Below, one piece after another: positions 7,366 through 13,944 of a stretch of DNA of 18,061 bases (the stretch's first letter is position 1; each line of letters starts with the position of its first letter). The position numbers and the translations under genes were made by a program. The DNA comes from JBQTIM01 sp052388135. Its GTDB lineage: Bacteria > Elusimicrobiota > Elusimicrobia > FEN-1173. The notes beneath the pieces are model-generated. The model was not told the origin of the DNA. It ran no database searches and saw nothing but the letters and a program-made list of their open reading frames with translations. The stretch is from positions 1 to 18,061 of the forward strand of contig JBQTIM010000184.1 of assembly GCA_052388135.1 (NCBI GenBank), written 5' to 3'.

Positions 7366-7374
7366 TGATATAAT
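7366..7374 (+). promoter_or_regulatory. Extended -10 promoter before the 218-aa gene
   Basis: TGATATAAT is a perfect TATAAT (7369-7374) with the upstream TGN of an extended -10 promoter. The -35 region (about 7346-7351, TTCGCC) is poor, as is allowed for this class. Transcription would start near 7381, only about 10 nt before ATG 7391, so the message would be nearly leaderless. Confidence 0.6.
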
Positions 7375-7390
7375 AGGACGACGGTGTCCT

Positions 7391-8047
7391 ATGCCACGAA
7401 AGCGCGACTATTTTAAGAAAATCAACTTCGACAAGCCCTGGGAGGAGGACGACTGGGAGCTGTTCTTCCAGGCCCAGGAGACCCTTTTGCGGGAGCTGGG
7501 GCCCGCGACGGGCGCTTACAAGGACCGCGTTTTTTCCTCCCGGGCCATTTTGCGCCGCCTCCGCCTGCAGGCGGATCACGGCCCGGCGCCCGCGCCCCCG
7601 TCCGGCGGCTCCGGCGAGGAGTTTTGGCGCGAGGGCGCCGCGCCGGACAGCTTGCCCTCTTTCCGCCTGGCCGAGACCTTCCGCCAGGACCTTCGCCTTC
7701 TCTACAAGCGCCTCGGCCGCCGGCTCTACAAGAAATACGAGAGCCCGGCCCACGCCCAGGCCCAGCGTCTTTTGCACCGCATGGCCGCCCACGCCGCCCA
7801 GGCGCCCCGGGAGTTGGCCCTGGGCCACGAGCTGGGCTACGAGCCGGAGGGCGTGAAAGGCAACATCGCCCGCTGCAAGCGCGCCCTGGCCCACGCCGAT
7901 CATTGCCTGGGCTGCCTGAGCCGCCTTCCCGCCCGCCGCCTGCCCGCCGGCGAGCATCGCCGCCTGTTCCAGGAGGCCGCTGCCGTGCGCAACGCCCTGT
8001 CGGCCTGGATCGCGTTCCTGCGGGAACACTTCGTCCGGGTCGGATAA
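7391..8047 (+). CDS. Hypothetical helical protein
   Basis: No family recognised. The 218-aa product starts MPRKRDYFKKINFDKPWEEDDW. A Pro/Gly-rich low-complexity linker (about 65-80) follows, then a largely alpha-helical, basic C-terminal part (about 95-218) with three cysteines in RCKRALAHADHCLGC that could bind metal. There is no signal peptide or membrane helix. The helical part could be a four-helix bundle, but no diagnostic motif was seen. A strong extended -10 promoter sits just upstream and no good ribosome-binding site precedes the ATG, so translation may be leaderless-like. rmuC begins 6 nt after the stop, suggesting co-transcription and possibly a DNA-related role. Confidence 0.7.
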   Translation: MPRKRDYFKKINFDKPWEEDDWELFFQAQETLLRELGPATGAYKDRVFSSRAILRRLRLQADHGPAPAPPSGGSGEEFWREGAAPDSLPSFRLAETFRQDLRLLYKRLGRRLYKKYESPAHAQAQRLLHRMAAHAAQAPRELALGHELGYEPEGVKGNIARCKRALAHADHCLGCLSRLPARRLPAGEHRRLFQEAAAVRNALSAWIAFLREHFVRVG

Positions 8048-8053
8048 CCTTTT

Positions 8054-9199
8054 ATGAACATGGACATTTTTCTCATCGCCGGCCTGGCGCTGGTGGTGGC
8101 CCTGGGTTTCGCCGCCATTTTTTTCAGCTGGCAGGGCTACAAGGCCGCCCGCGAATCCCGCGGCAACGAGCAGGCCACGCGCCTGCTTCAACAGCAGTTG
8201 GAGGGCCTGCGCCTTCAGCTGGCCGAGAACATCAGCCGGCAAACCCAGACCGTGAACCAGCAGTTGGACCAGCTCACGACCCAGGTGAGCCGCCGGCTGG
8301 AGTCCGTTTCCGAGCAGATGGTGAACTCCCAGAAGGCCGTGGGCGACCGCCTGGACAACGCCGCCCGCGTGGTGGGGGAAGTGCAAAAAAGCCTGGGCGC
8401 CCTGGGGCAGGCGTCGGAGCGCATCTTCGAGGTGGGCAAGGACATCGCCGGCCTGCAGGAAATTTTAAGCGCGCCCAAGATCCGCGGCGGGCTGGGCGAG
8501 TTTTTTCTGGCGGACCTGCTTCAGCAAATCCTGCCCGCGCGGCACTTCGAGCTTCAGCACTCTTTCCGGACGGGGCACGTGGTGGACGCCGTCATCAAGC
8601 TCGGCGGGCGCATGGTGCCTGTGGACTCCAAATTCCCCATGGAGAACTTCCGGAAGGTGTTGGACGCTTGTTCCGATGAAGACCGCCAGGCCGTGAAGCG
8701 CAAGTTCGCCGCCGACGTCCGCAAGCACGTGGACGCGGTGGCCGCCAAATACATCCTCCCCGACGAGGGCACCTACGACTTCGCCCTGATGTACATCCCG
8801 GCGGAGAACGTTTACTACGAAACGGTGATCAAGGACGACGCGGGAGAGAATAAGTCCCTGACCGAATACGCGCTGGCCCGGCGGGTGATCCCGGTTTCGC
8901 CCAACTCTTTTTACGCCTACCTGCAGGCCATCATTCTGGGGCTCAAGGGGTTCGAGATCGAGGAGAACGCGCGGACCATCATGGAGAACCTGGCGCGCCT
9001 GCAGGGGGATTTCCGGCGCTTCCGGGATGAGTTCGACGTTCTGGGCCGGCACATCGGCAACACGCGGACGAAATACGAGGAAGTGGAAAAGCGCCTGGGG
9101 CGGTTCCAGGACAAGCTTGTGGCCGTGGAGGAGGAGGCCGCGCCCGCGGCCGTCCTGCCCGTCGCCGCGGGCGTCAAGCCGGCGGAGAGGGATATTTAG
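8054..9199 (+). CDS. rmuC: DNA recombination protein RmuC
   Basis: The 381-aa protein has the standard layout: one N-terminal transmembrane helix (about 4-26), a long Gln/Leu-rich coiled coil (about 35-125) with repeats such as LLQQQLEGLRLQL, and the RmuC nuclease-like domain containing LSAPKIRGGLGEFFLADLL, GRMVPVDSKFPMENF, YILPDEGTYDFALMYIPAENVYYE and VIPVSPNSFYAYLQ. RmuC limits recombination at inverted repeats and belongs to the PD-(D/E)xK-like fold. ATG 8054 has only a weak ribosome-binding site, so translation probably depends on the gene 6 nt upstream. The C-terminus is a variable Ala/Val-rich tail. The stop is TAG. Confidence 0.93.
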   Translation: MNMDIFLIAGLALVVALGFAAIFFSWQGYKAARESRGNEQATRLLQQQLEGLRLQLAENISRQTQTVNQQLDQLTTQVSRRLESVSEQMVNSQKAVGDRLDNAARVVGEVQKSLGALGQASERIFEVGKDIAGLQEILSAPKIRGGLGEFFLADLLQQILPARHFELQHSFRTGHVVDAVIKLGGRMVPVDSKFPMENFRKVLDACSDEDRQAVKRKFAADVRKHVDAVAAKYILPDEGTYDFALMYIPAENVYYETVIKDDAGENKSLTEYALARRVIPVSPNSFYAYLQAIILGLKGFEIEENARTIMENLARLQGDFRRFRDEFDVLGRHIGNTRTKYEEVEKRLGRFQDKLVAVEEEAAPAAVLPVAAGVKPAERDI

Positions 9200-9273
9200 G
9201 ATTTTTTCTTTTTAGGCGAGCCGGCGTGCCGGCGCCGGCCGGTGTTCGGTATGTGAAACGTTTTTCAGATTCG

Positions 9274-9314
9274 GTTTTACTTCCTGGACCCCGGCCTTCG
9301 CCGGGGTGACGAAG
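9274..9314 (+). repeat. 41-bp hairpin repeat, copy 1
   Basis: GTTTTAC-NN-CCTGGACC, then the perfect hairpin CCCCGGC-CTTC-GCCGGGG and TGACGAAG. A second copy lies at 11012-11052. It sits in the 318-bp gap between rmuC and the convergent small membrane-protein gene; this gap contains repeats and no credible gene. Confidence 0.75.
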
Positions 9315-9372
9315 AGAATCGGGTTTCCGAGGCTCCGCGCCGGCGTCGTGGGTCTAACGCTCCTTTACATCC

Positions 9373-9482
9373 GTCATTGCGAGGAGCGTCGTTGGCGACG
9401 AAGCAATTCCGGCTTTCAGCGCACGAAGAATGGCCTCAGCGCCGGGAAACCTGGGATTGCTTCGCCTTCGGCTCGCAATGAC
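9373..9482. repeat. 110-bp inverted-repeat element (GTCATTGCGAG type)
   Basis: GTCATTGCGAG (9373-9383) is the exact reverse complement of CTCGCAATGAC (9472-9482). Inside, CGAAGCAAT (9399-9407) is the reverse complement of ATTGCTTCG (9456-9464). This nested structure resembles dispersed intergenic palindromes seen in many bacterial genomes. The frame running through it encodes only repeat-derived peptide. Confidence 0.75.
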
Positions 9483-9517
9483 AGCCGGATAAGCCAAGGG
9501 ACTTGTGAGACGCCGCG

Positions 9518-9778
9518 CTAGGGCTTGGGGGAAGGCGGGGGAAGTTCTTTGGAGCCCGCGGCCGGAACGGGCTCCTTCGGGGCGGACGGCCCGCCGGCCG
9601 CTTCGCCGCAGGCGGCCCGCGCTTCTTTAAGCTCGGCCTTCAGGCGGTCCACCAGGTAGCCGCCCAGGGCCATGGACGCGAAGGCCGCCAGCCACCCCGA
9701 CCAAAGAGTGATGTGGCGCAAGACGCGGATGTGCGCCTTGCGTTTCTCCTCGCGCTCGGCTTCCGAAAGCTCAGACAT
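9518..9778 (-). CDS. Small single-pass membrane protein
   Basis: The 86-aa product is not recognised. It has a charged N-terminus (SEAEREEKRKAH), one transmembrane helix (about 24-44, ITLWSGWLAAFASMALGGYLV), a short charged helix (DRLKAELKEARAA) and a Pro/Ser-rich tail. ATG 9778 overlaps the ychF stop by 8 nt (ATGTCTGA), which implies translational coupling. The stop is TAG. The sequence gives no more specific role. Confidence 0.65.
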   Translation of the reverse strand: MSELSEAEREEKRKAHIRVLRHITLWSGWLAAFASMALGGYLVDRLKAELKEARAACGEAAGGPSAPKEPVPAAGSKELPPPSPKP

Positions 9779-10844
9779 TGAACCGGAAGTAAACCACGTC
9801 GCCGTCCTTCATCTCGTATTCCTTGCCTTCCATGGACACCAAACCTTTTTCCTGCACGGCCTTGTAGGTCCCCAGCTTCAGCAGGTCGTCGTATTTGTAG
9901 ATTTCGGCGCGGATGAAGCCGCGCTCGATGTCGGAGTGTATTTTGCCGGCGGCTTTCACGGCCTTCGTGCCGCGCGGGATGAGCCAGGCCCGCGACTCCT
10001 GGGGACCCGCCGTGAAGAAACAAACCAGGTTGAGAAGGTCCTGCCCGCGCTGGGCCAATTCGGCCAGGCCCGGCGAGGCGATGCCCGCCGATTCGTAATA
10101 AACCGCCCGTTCCTCGGGGGGAAGCTGGACGATCTCGGCCTCCAGCTTGGCGCAGAGGACCACCACCCGCGCGTTGTCCTTTTTGGCCCGCTCCATCAGC
10201 GGCCCCAGCAGGGCGGGAGGGGGGCCTTTCTCGTCGGTGTTGGCCACGTAGAGAAGGGGCTTGCCCGTGAGGAACTGAAACTCCTGGAGGGTTTCCGGCG
10301 GGAGGCCCTGCTGGCGCGCCGATTTTCCCGATTCAAAATTTTTGATGATGCCTTCGACCAAGGCCAGTTTCTCCTTGGCGCCCTTCTCGCCGGAGCGGGC
10401 CGGTCCCTGAAGCTTGTCCAAGAGCTTCTGGGCCTGCTGAAGGTCGGACAGCAAAAGCTCGGTTTCGATGATGTCCGCCGCCTCCTGCGGGTTCACCGCG
10501 CCCAGCACGTTGACCACGTCGGGGTCCTCGAAACAGCGCACCACGTGGGCCACGGCGTCCACGGCGCGGATGTGGGACAGGAATTGATTGCCCAGGCCCT
10601 CCCCTTGGCTGGCTCCCTTCACGAGCCCGGCGATGTCCACGAAGCGGATGCCCGCCGGAGTGATTTTCTCGCTGGCGAACTTTTCGCCCAGGACCCGGAG
10701 GCGCTCGTCCGGAAGGGGCACCACGCCGACGTTGGGGTCTATGGTGGTGAAGGGGAAATTCTGCGCCGCCGCCGCCGCGCCCGTGAGCGCGTTGAACAGC
10801 GTGGATTTTCCGACGTTGGGAAGCCCGACGATGCCGATGTCCAT
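9771..10844 (-). CDS. ychF: Redox-regulated ATPase YchF (Obg-like)
   Basis: The 357-aa protein has the G1 loop GLPNVGKST (7-15), switch I NFPFTTIDPN, G3 DIAGLVKGAS, the altered G4 motif VANTDE (NxxE rather than NKxD, which explains ATP over GTP preference in the family), a central coiled-coil insert (about 130-200) and a C-terminal TGS domain ending in YFRFNV. YchF binds the ribosome and is linked to oxidative-stress response. ATG 10844 gives the standard N-terminus MDIGIVG, but the ribosome-binding site is weak. A small membrane-protein gene is coupled downstream. Confidence 0.97.
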   Translation of the reverse strand: MDIGIVGLPNVGKSTLFNALTGAAAAAQNFPFTTIDPNVGVVPLPDERLRVLGEKFASEKITPAGIRFVDIAGLVKGASQGEGLGNQFLSHIRAVDAVAHVVRCFEDPDVVNVLGAVNPQEAADIIETELLLSDLQQAQKLLDKLQGPARSGEKGAKEKLALVEGIIKNFESGKSARQQGLPPETLQEFQFLTGKPLLYVANTDEKGPPPALLGPLMERAKKDNARVVVLCAKLEAEIVQLPPEERAVYYESAGIASPGLAELAQRGQDLLNLVCFFTAGPQESRAWLIPRGTKAVKAAGKIHSDIERGFIRAEIYKYDDLLKLGTYKAVQEKGLVSMEGKEYEMKDGDVVYFRFNV

Positions 10845-11011
10845 GGCGTAAAGGATACATTAAACCGGACGTCCGCCACAAAACGGGCGGGTTCGGCTCG
10901 AGGGCGCCGGGGTCCGTATCGCCGGCCGCGCATGCCCGCGGCGGGATCGGCGTTTCTTTGATGGGGCGTCGGTGAAAGCCGGCGTTCGGAGGCGGAGGCG
11001 GTTCGGGGCAA

Positions 11012-11052
11012 GTTTTACGGCCTGGACCCCGGTTTTCACCGGGGTGACGAAG
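11012..11052 (+). repeat. 41-bp hairpin repeat, copy 2
   Basis: Same layout as the copy at 9274-9314: GTTTTAC, 2 nt, CCTGGACC, then CCCCGGT-TTTC-ACCGGGG and TGACGAAG. The stem differs from copy 1 by a paired change (C-G to T-A), so pairing is preserved. It lies 46 nt downstream of the encapsulin stop and could mark that transcript's 3' end. Confidence 0.75.
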
Positions 11053-11097
11053 TGAAGAGACTTGTGTGGGGCGCCCCGCCGCTTTTGGCCGCGGCGC

Positions 11098-11904
11098 CTA
11101 GCCTTGGAGTTTCAACTCAACGAAGGCGGTGGGGTCGAGGACGCGGAAGGTGAAGGATTCGGAGAGATAGAGGCGGACGGTTTTGCTGTCGTGGGTTTCG
11201 TAGCCGAGGGAGAGGTCCTGGCCCAGGGTGAGCTCCAGGTCGCCGCCGCGGGTGGAGACGAGGAATCCTCCTTCTATGAACGGGCTCAAGGCGATGGGGC
11301 CGCCCAGGAGTTGTTCGACCTGCTTGCGGGGCGGGTAGGCGGCGTAGCTCCCCTGCAGGGCCTGGAAAGGGCGCGGGCCGAGGACCAGGGCGTAGGGGCC
11401 TTCCACCTGCTTGTCTTTGAGGACCAGCATGGCGCGGACCACGGTGTCGGGAAACTTGGCGGCGTCGGCGGCCAGGGGGAGAGGGGCGTTTTCGCCGCCG
11501 CGGGCCAGGCCCGCGATGCCGCCGGGCTCGAAGCCGTCGTAAACGGCTTTCTCCTCGAAACCGGCGATGCGGCGGGCGGCGGCGTCCAGGGGAGCGAAAT
11601 CCAAATCGCGGGCGCCGCGCTCCACGTCGTCGAAAGACCACACGTTCAGCTCGAAGGAAGCCCGCGCCTCCACCAGAGGCAAAACGCGGTGGATGCCGTA
11701 GCACATCTTGTCTTCCGCCGGGCCGCAGGGGGCGACCGTCAGGCGGCCCAGGCCCACGGCGGCGAAATCCAGGCCTTTGGGCCCGTTGACGTCGGCGATG
11801 GCGCGGGCCGACAAATTGTTCCGGAGGGAGCGCCGCGCCTGGTCCTGCAGGGCGGCCCAGGCTTTGTCGGTGAGAGGGGCCAGGGATCGCTTTAAAATGT
11901 CCAT
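11098..11904 (-). CDS. Encapsulin shell protein, family 1
   Basis: The 268-aa protein is the HK97-fold subunit of a protein nanocompartment. Diagnostic stretches are MDILKRSLAPLTDKAW, RRSLRNNLSARAIADVNGPKG, LPLVEARASFEL, DDVERGARDLD, EKAVYDGF, EGPYALVLGPRPF, STRGGDLELTLGQDLSLGYE and the C-terminal FTFRVLDPTAFVELKL. The length matches family 1 shells. C60 and C68 lie in the segment corresponding to the E-loop that makes inter-subunit contacts; by recollection the Thermotoga shell has no cysteines there. ATG 11904 follows AGGAGG, which overlaps the stop of the VKOR-like gene, so the two are coupled. The cargo is the ferritin encoded two genes upstream. The stop is TAG. Confidence 0.96.
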   Translation of the reverse strand: MDILKRSLAPLTDKAWAALQDQARRSLRNNLSARAIADVNGPKGLDFAAVGLGRLTVAPCGPAEDKMCYGIHRVLPLVEARASFELNVWSFDDVERGARDLDFAPLDAAARRIAGFEEKAVYDGFEPGGIAGLARGGENAPLPLAADAAKFPDTVVRAMLVLKDKQVEGPYALVLGPRPFQALQGSYAAYPPRKQVEQLLGGPIALSPFIEGGFLVSTRGGDLELTLGQDLSLGYETHDSKTVRLYLSESFTFRVLDPTAFVELKLQG

Positions 11905-11914
11905 AAGGTCCTCC

Positions 11915-12451
11915 TTATCGTCGGGGAATGAGGGACGAGAGGGCGCGCCGCGCCTCCGGCAGAACCAGCGGCAGGATGAGGATATGCGCCAGCGCCGTGA
12001 GGATGCAATAGACGCACCAGGAGCCGGATTTCCGCATGGTGTTGAAATACCACACGGCGGCCGCTCCCTCCGCCGACGCTTTGCCGGCCAAGGCCAAGGG
12101 GATGAGGGGAAGCATCGCGGCCCGGTTCACGCCGCCGGCGGCCGCGAGAACGACGTTCAAGCTGAGCATGGCCAGGTCCACGGTTCCGTCGGGCACGCCG
12201 TACATATAGGCGGTGTCGGAAGAGTTCACGGCGGCGGAGTCGAAGCGCGGGCCCAGGGGCGGGTCGGCGAGGCCTTTGATCATCCCCGTCTGGAAAAGGG
12301 ACACGTAGGCCATGTTGGCCAGGCCGAAAAGGGACAGGCCGATGATCCAGCGCCGCCGCGCCATGTCTCCGCCGGGCCCTTCCCGTATTTGCCGCCGCAG
12401 TTCCTGAGGAGGCAGGCGGCCCAGAAAAGTTTTAGGGGCTGCGGTTTTCAC
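11915..12451 (-). CDS. VKOR-like membrane thiol oxidoreductase
   Basis: The 178-aa product has about four transmembrane helices (about 34-54, 90-108, 111-134, 144-165) and a WCVYC active-site motif (C146, C149) at the start of the last helix, as in vitamin K epoxide reductase family proteins. The region between helices 1 and 2 keeps a VKOR-like S-x-x-A-Y-x-x-G-V-P pattern, but the relay cysteine pair normally there is absent; C146 and C149 are the only cysteines. GTG 12451 is chosen because it has an ideal AAGGAGG 8 nt upstream; ATG 12502 and ATG 12364 are alternatives. It lies between ferritin cargo and encapsulin shell in one operon. It could pass electrons or form disulfides in support of iron storage. 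The family call is moderately sure. Confidence 0.75.
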   Translation of the reverse strand: MKTAAPKTFLGRLPPQELRRQIREGPGGDMARRRWIIGLSLFGLANMAYVSLFQTGMIKGLADPPLGPRFDSAAVNSSDTAYMYGVPDGTVDLAMLSLNVVLAAAGGVNRAAMLPLIPLALAGKASAEGAAAVWYFNTMRKSGSWCVYCILTALAHILILPLVLPEARRALSSLIPRR

Positions 12452-12534
12452 CCGGGGTCCTCCTTCCGGCACGGACGGGACAACCGCGCCGCCGACGGCC
12501 ATAAAACTCCGAAGGGCGTTCGCGGCGCGGCGGG

Positions 12535-12906
12535 TCACGAGGGTCTTTCGGCGCCGCGATTTTTCAAATTCCCCAGGCCCAGGTCGGCGGGCGCGTCCGG
12601 TCCGCCGCCTTTTTCCAAAGATTCTTCGACTTCGGTGATGGGGGCTTCGGTGAACAGATAGTTGCGGAGATTCTCGTCCCACTTCGGGCTGCGGCGGCGC
12701 AGCCACTCCAGCAGCATGCAGGCGTGCTCGATCTCCTCGTCGCGGTGGTGGGAAAGGACGGCTTTCAGCGCCTCGTCGCCGGAAGCGGCCACGCGCTGGT
12801 TGTACCAATCCACCGCCTCCAGCTCTTCCATGAGGCTTTTAACGGCTCGGTGCAGGTCGCGGGCGTCGTCGGGCAGAAGCTCGTAGGGCTCGTGGTACTC
12901 GGACAT
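12535..12906 (-). CDS. Encapsulated ferritin (EncFtn) with cargo-loading peptide
   Basis: The 123-aa protein is a two-helix ferritin-like subunit that forms its ferroxidase centre only at a dimer interface. The N-terminus is SEYHEPYELLPDDARDLHRA, helix 1 carries LMEELEAVDWYNQR (E27, E28, E30, W34), and helix 2 carries HHRDEEIEHACMLLEWLRR with the E58-x-x-H61 iron ligands. FTEAPITEVEESL follows. The flexible tail ends in DLGLGNLKNRG (109-118), which fits the LTVGSLK-type cargo-loading peptide that docks inside encapsulin shells. ATG 12906 has GGAG 5 nt upstream; the longer open frame to 13065 looks non-coding. It is the first gene of the operon, before the VKOR-like and shell genes. It oxidises Fe(II) for storage in the shell. 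Confidence 0.96.
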   Translation of the reverse strand: MSEYHEPYELLPDDARDLHRAVKSLMEELEAVDWYNQRVAASGDEALKAVLSHHRDEEIEHACMLLEWLRRRSPKWDENLRNYLFTEAPITEVEESLEKGGGPDAPADLGLGNLKNRGAERPS

Positions 12907-12969
12907 GGAGTCTCCAGTGAGCCTGAAAGGGATTTTCTCGGCGGGATGTGCGGGGAAGGCCGTCGATTT

Positions 12970-12998
12970 ATTTTCCCATTTCCGGAGGCGGCGGTCAA
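12970..12998 (-). promoter_or_regulatory. Candidate promoter of the encapsulin operon
   Basis: On the - strand TTGACC (12998-12993) and GAAAAT (12975-12970) are spaced by 17 nt, about 65 nt before the EncFtn ATG. The -35 overlaps the upstream region of the divergent CBS promoter, so one bound protein could control both. No clear Fur-type palindrome was recognised. Confidence 0.45.
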
Positions 12999-13013
12999 CG
13001 ACGGCGGGTGGAA

Positions 13014-13022
13014 TGGTATAAT
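13014..13022 (+). promoter_or_regulatory. Extended -10 promoter of the CBS-YHS unit
   Basis: TGGTATAAT combines a perfect TATAAT (13017-13022) with TGN. The -35 is weak. The implied leader before ATG 13128 is about 100 nt; no conserved riboswitch was recognised in it. Confidence 0.6.
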
Positions 13023-13127
13023 GGAAAGGAAGTTCCCCCCGCGCACCGACTCTCTCTCCCGACAACGGGTTCGCCCGACAATCCCGCCCGGCGCTCGCCG
13101 GACGGTCCCGTCCTGGAAGGAGGTTCC

Positions 13128-13574
13128 ATGAAAGCCAGCGATATCATGACCCGTGAGCCGGCCGTGTGCCTGCCGCAGAGCACCCTGCGCGACGCGGCCC
13201 AGATCATGGTGGAGGAAGACTGCGGGGCGGTCCCCGTGGTGGAAAACCGCGATTCCATGCGCCTGGTCGGCATCATCACCGACAGGGACATCGCCTGCCG
13301 CGCCGTGGCCGACGGCGCCCATCCCCTGCAAAAAACGGCCGGCGACTGCATGTCGAGCCCGGTGGTCACCGTGACGCCCGACGCCAGCCTGGAGGAATGC
13401 TGCGAGGCGATGGAGGAAAACCAGATCCGCCGCGTGCCGGTGGTGGACCGCGACGGCGTCTGCGTGGGCGTGGTGACCCAGGCGCACATCGCGCGCCGCG
13501 CGCCCGAATCCGACGCCGCCCGGGTGGTGAGGAACGTGTCCGAGCCCACGCGGGAAGCCTCCCGCGTGGGTTGA
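13128..13574 (+). CDS. CBS-domain pair protein
   Basis: The 148-aa protein consists of two CBS motifs (a Bateman module) and a short tail. The first covers about 4-62 (DIMTREPAVCLPQSTLRDAAQIM, VPVVE, LVGIITDRDIA) and the second about 72-130 (CMSSPVVTVTPDASLEECCEAM, RRVPVVDRDGVCVGVVTQAHIA). Such modules bind adenosyl nucleotides or other ligands as sensors, and no catalytic domain is fused. Cysteines are relatively abundant. ATG 13128 has a perfect GGAAGGAGG 5 nt upstream; the upstream open frame to 12948 is non-coding. It is divergent from the encapsulin operon and 11 nt before the YHS gene, with which it should be co-transcribed. Confidence 0.93.
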   Translation: MKASDIMTREPAVCLPQSTLRDAAQIMVEEDCGAVPVVENRDSMRLVGIITDRDIACRAVADGAHPLQKTAGDCMSSPVVTVTPDASLEECCEAMEENQIRRVPVVDRDGVCVGVVTQAHIARRAPESDAARVVRNVSEPTREASRVG

Positions 13575-13585
13575 AAGGAGGCGTT

Positions 13586-13774
13586 ATGGAGGAAATGAAA
13601 ACCATGGACCCCGTCTGCGGGCGGGAGGTGGCGGTGGACAAGGCCGTCCGCGCCGAGTTCGAGGGGGACGAGTTCCACTTTTGCTCGCCGGAATGCCGGG
13701 AGGTTTTCTTGAGGGAAATGGAGCATTTCCAGGAGGAAGCCCGTTCCCAGCCGGAAATCGGGAACCCGCGCTAG
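13586..13774 (+). CDS. YHS-domain metal-binding protein
   Basis: The 62-aa protein is almost entirely one YHS domain: MDPVCGREV (7-15), EFEGDEFHFCSPECREVFL (about 25-43) and a short acidic tail. The Cys residues (DPVCG and CSPEC) are placed as in the treble-clef-like metal-binding YHS/TRASH domains found in heavy-metal ATPases and metal resistance proteins. AAAGGAGG 5 nt before the ATG is a strong ribosome-binding site. It is co-oriented with the CBS gene and close to the ferritin-encapsulin operon, which suggests metal sensing or handling. The stop is TAG. Confidence 0.92.
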   Translation: MEEMKTMDPVCGREVAVDKAVRAEFEGDEFHFCSPECREVFLREMEHFQEEARSQPEIGNPR

Positions 13775-13831
13775 GCCGGATTCCCCGTCGGGCGCGAGGA
13801 CCGAGACGGAAAAGACGGAGATTTTTACGAA

Positions 13832-13877
13832 ACAAAAAAGTGAGAGCGTAGCCCGGACTACGGCCGGACTTTTTTGT
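13832..13877. terminator. Bidirectional intrinsic terminator
   Basis: ACAAAAAAGT (13832-13841) is the exact reverse complement of ACTTTTTTGT (13868-13877), and an inner hairpin CGTAG-CCCGGA-CTACG lies at 13847-13862. A T-run follows the stem on either strand. It separates the convergent YHS and short-chain dehydrogenase genes. Confidence 0.75.
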
Positions 13878-13944
13878 GAAGGAAAAAAACCGGAATTTAC
13901 GTCGAATCCCGCGATCCAAGCGGGGAATTCGGGCTAGGCCTTGC

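Noticed and set aside
9200..9245. Intrinsic terminator for rmuC at the T-rich run 9202-9213
   Set aside because: The T-run comes before the GCCGGC palindromes instead of after a stem, so the order is wrong for a + strand terminator.
9306..9521. 71-codon open frame on the + strand after rmuC
   Set aside because: It is translated palindromic repeat (arms of the 9373-9482 element) with no ribosome-binding site.
9672..10961. 429-codon + strand open frame opposite ychF
   Set aside because: It is the antisense shadow of ychF, which has full family motifs on the - strand.
12452..12808. N-terminal extension of the VKOR-like gene across the end of EncFtn
   Set aside because: It overlaps the ferritin coding sequence in another frame; GTG 12451 has an ideal AAGGAGG.
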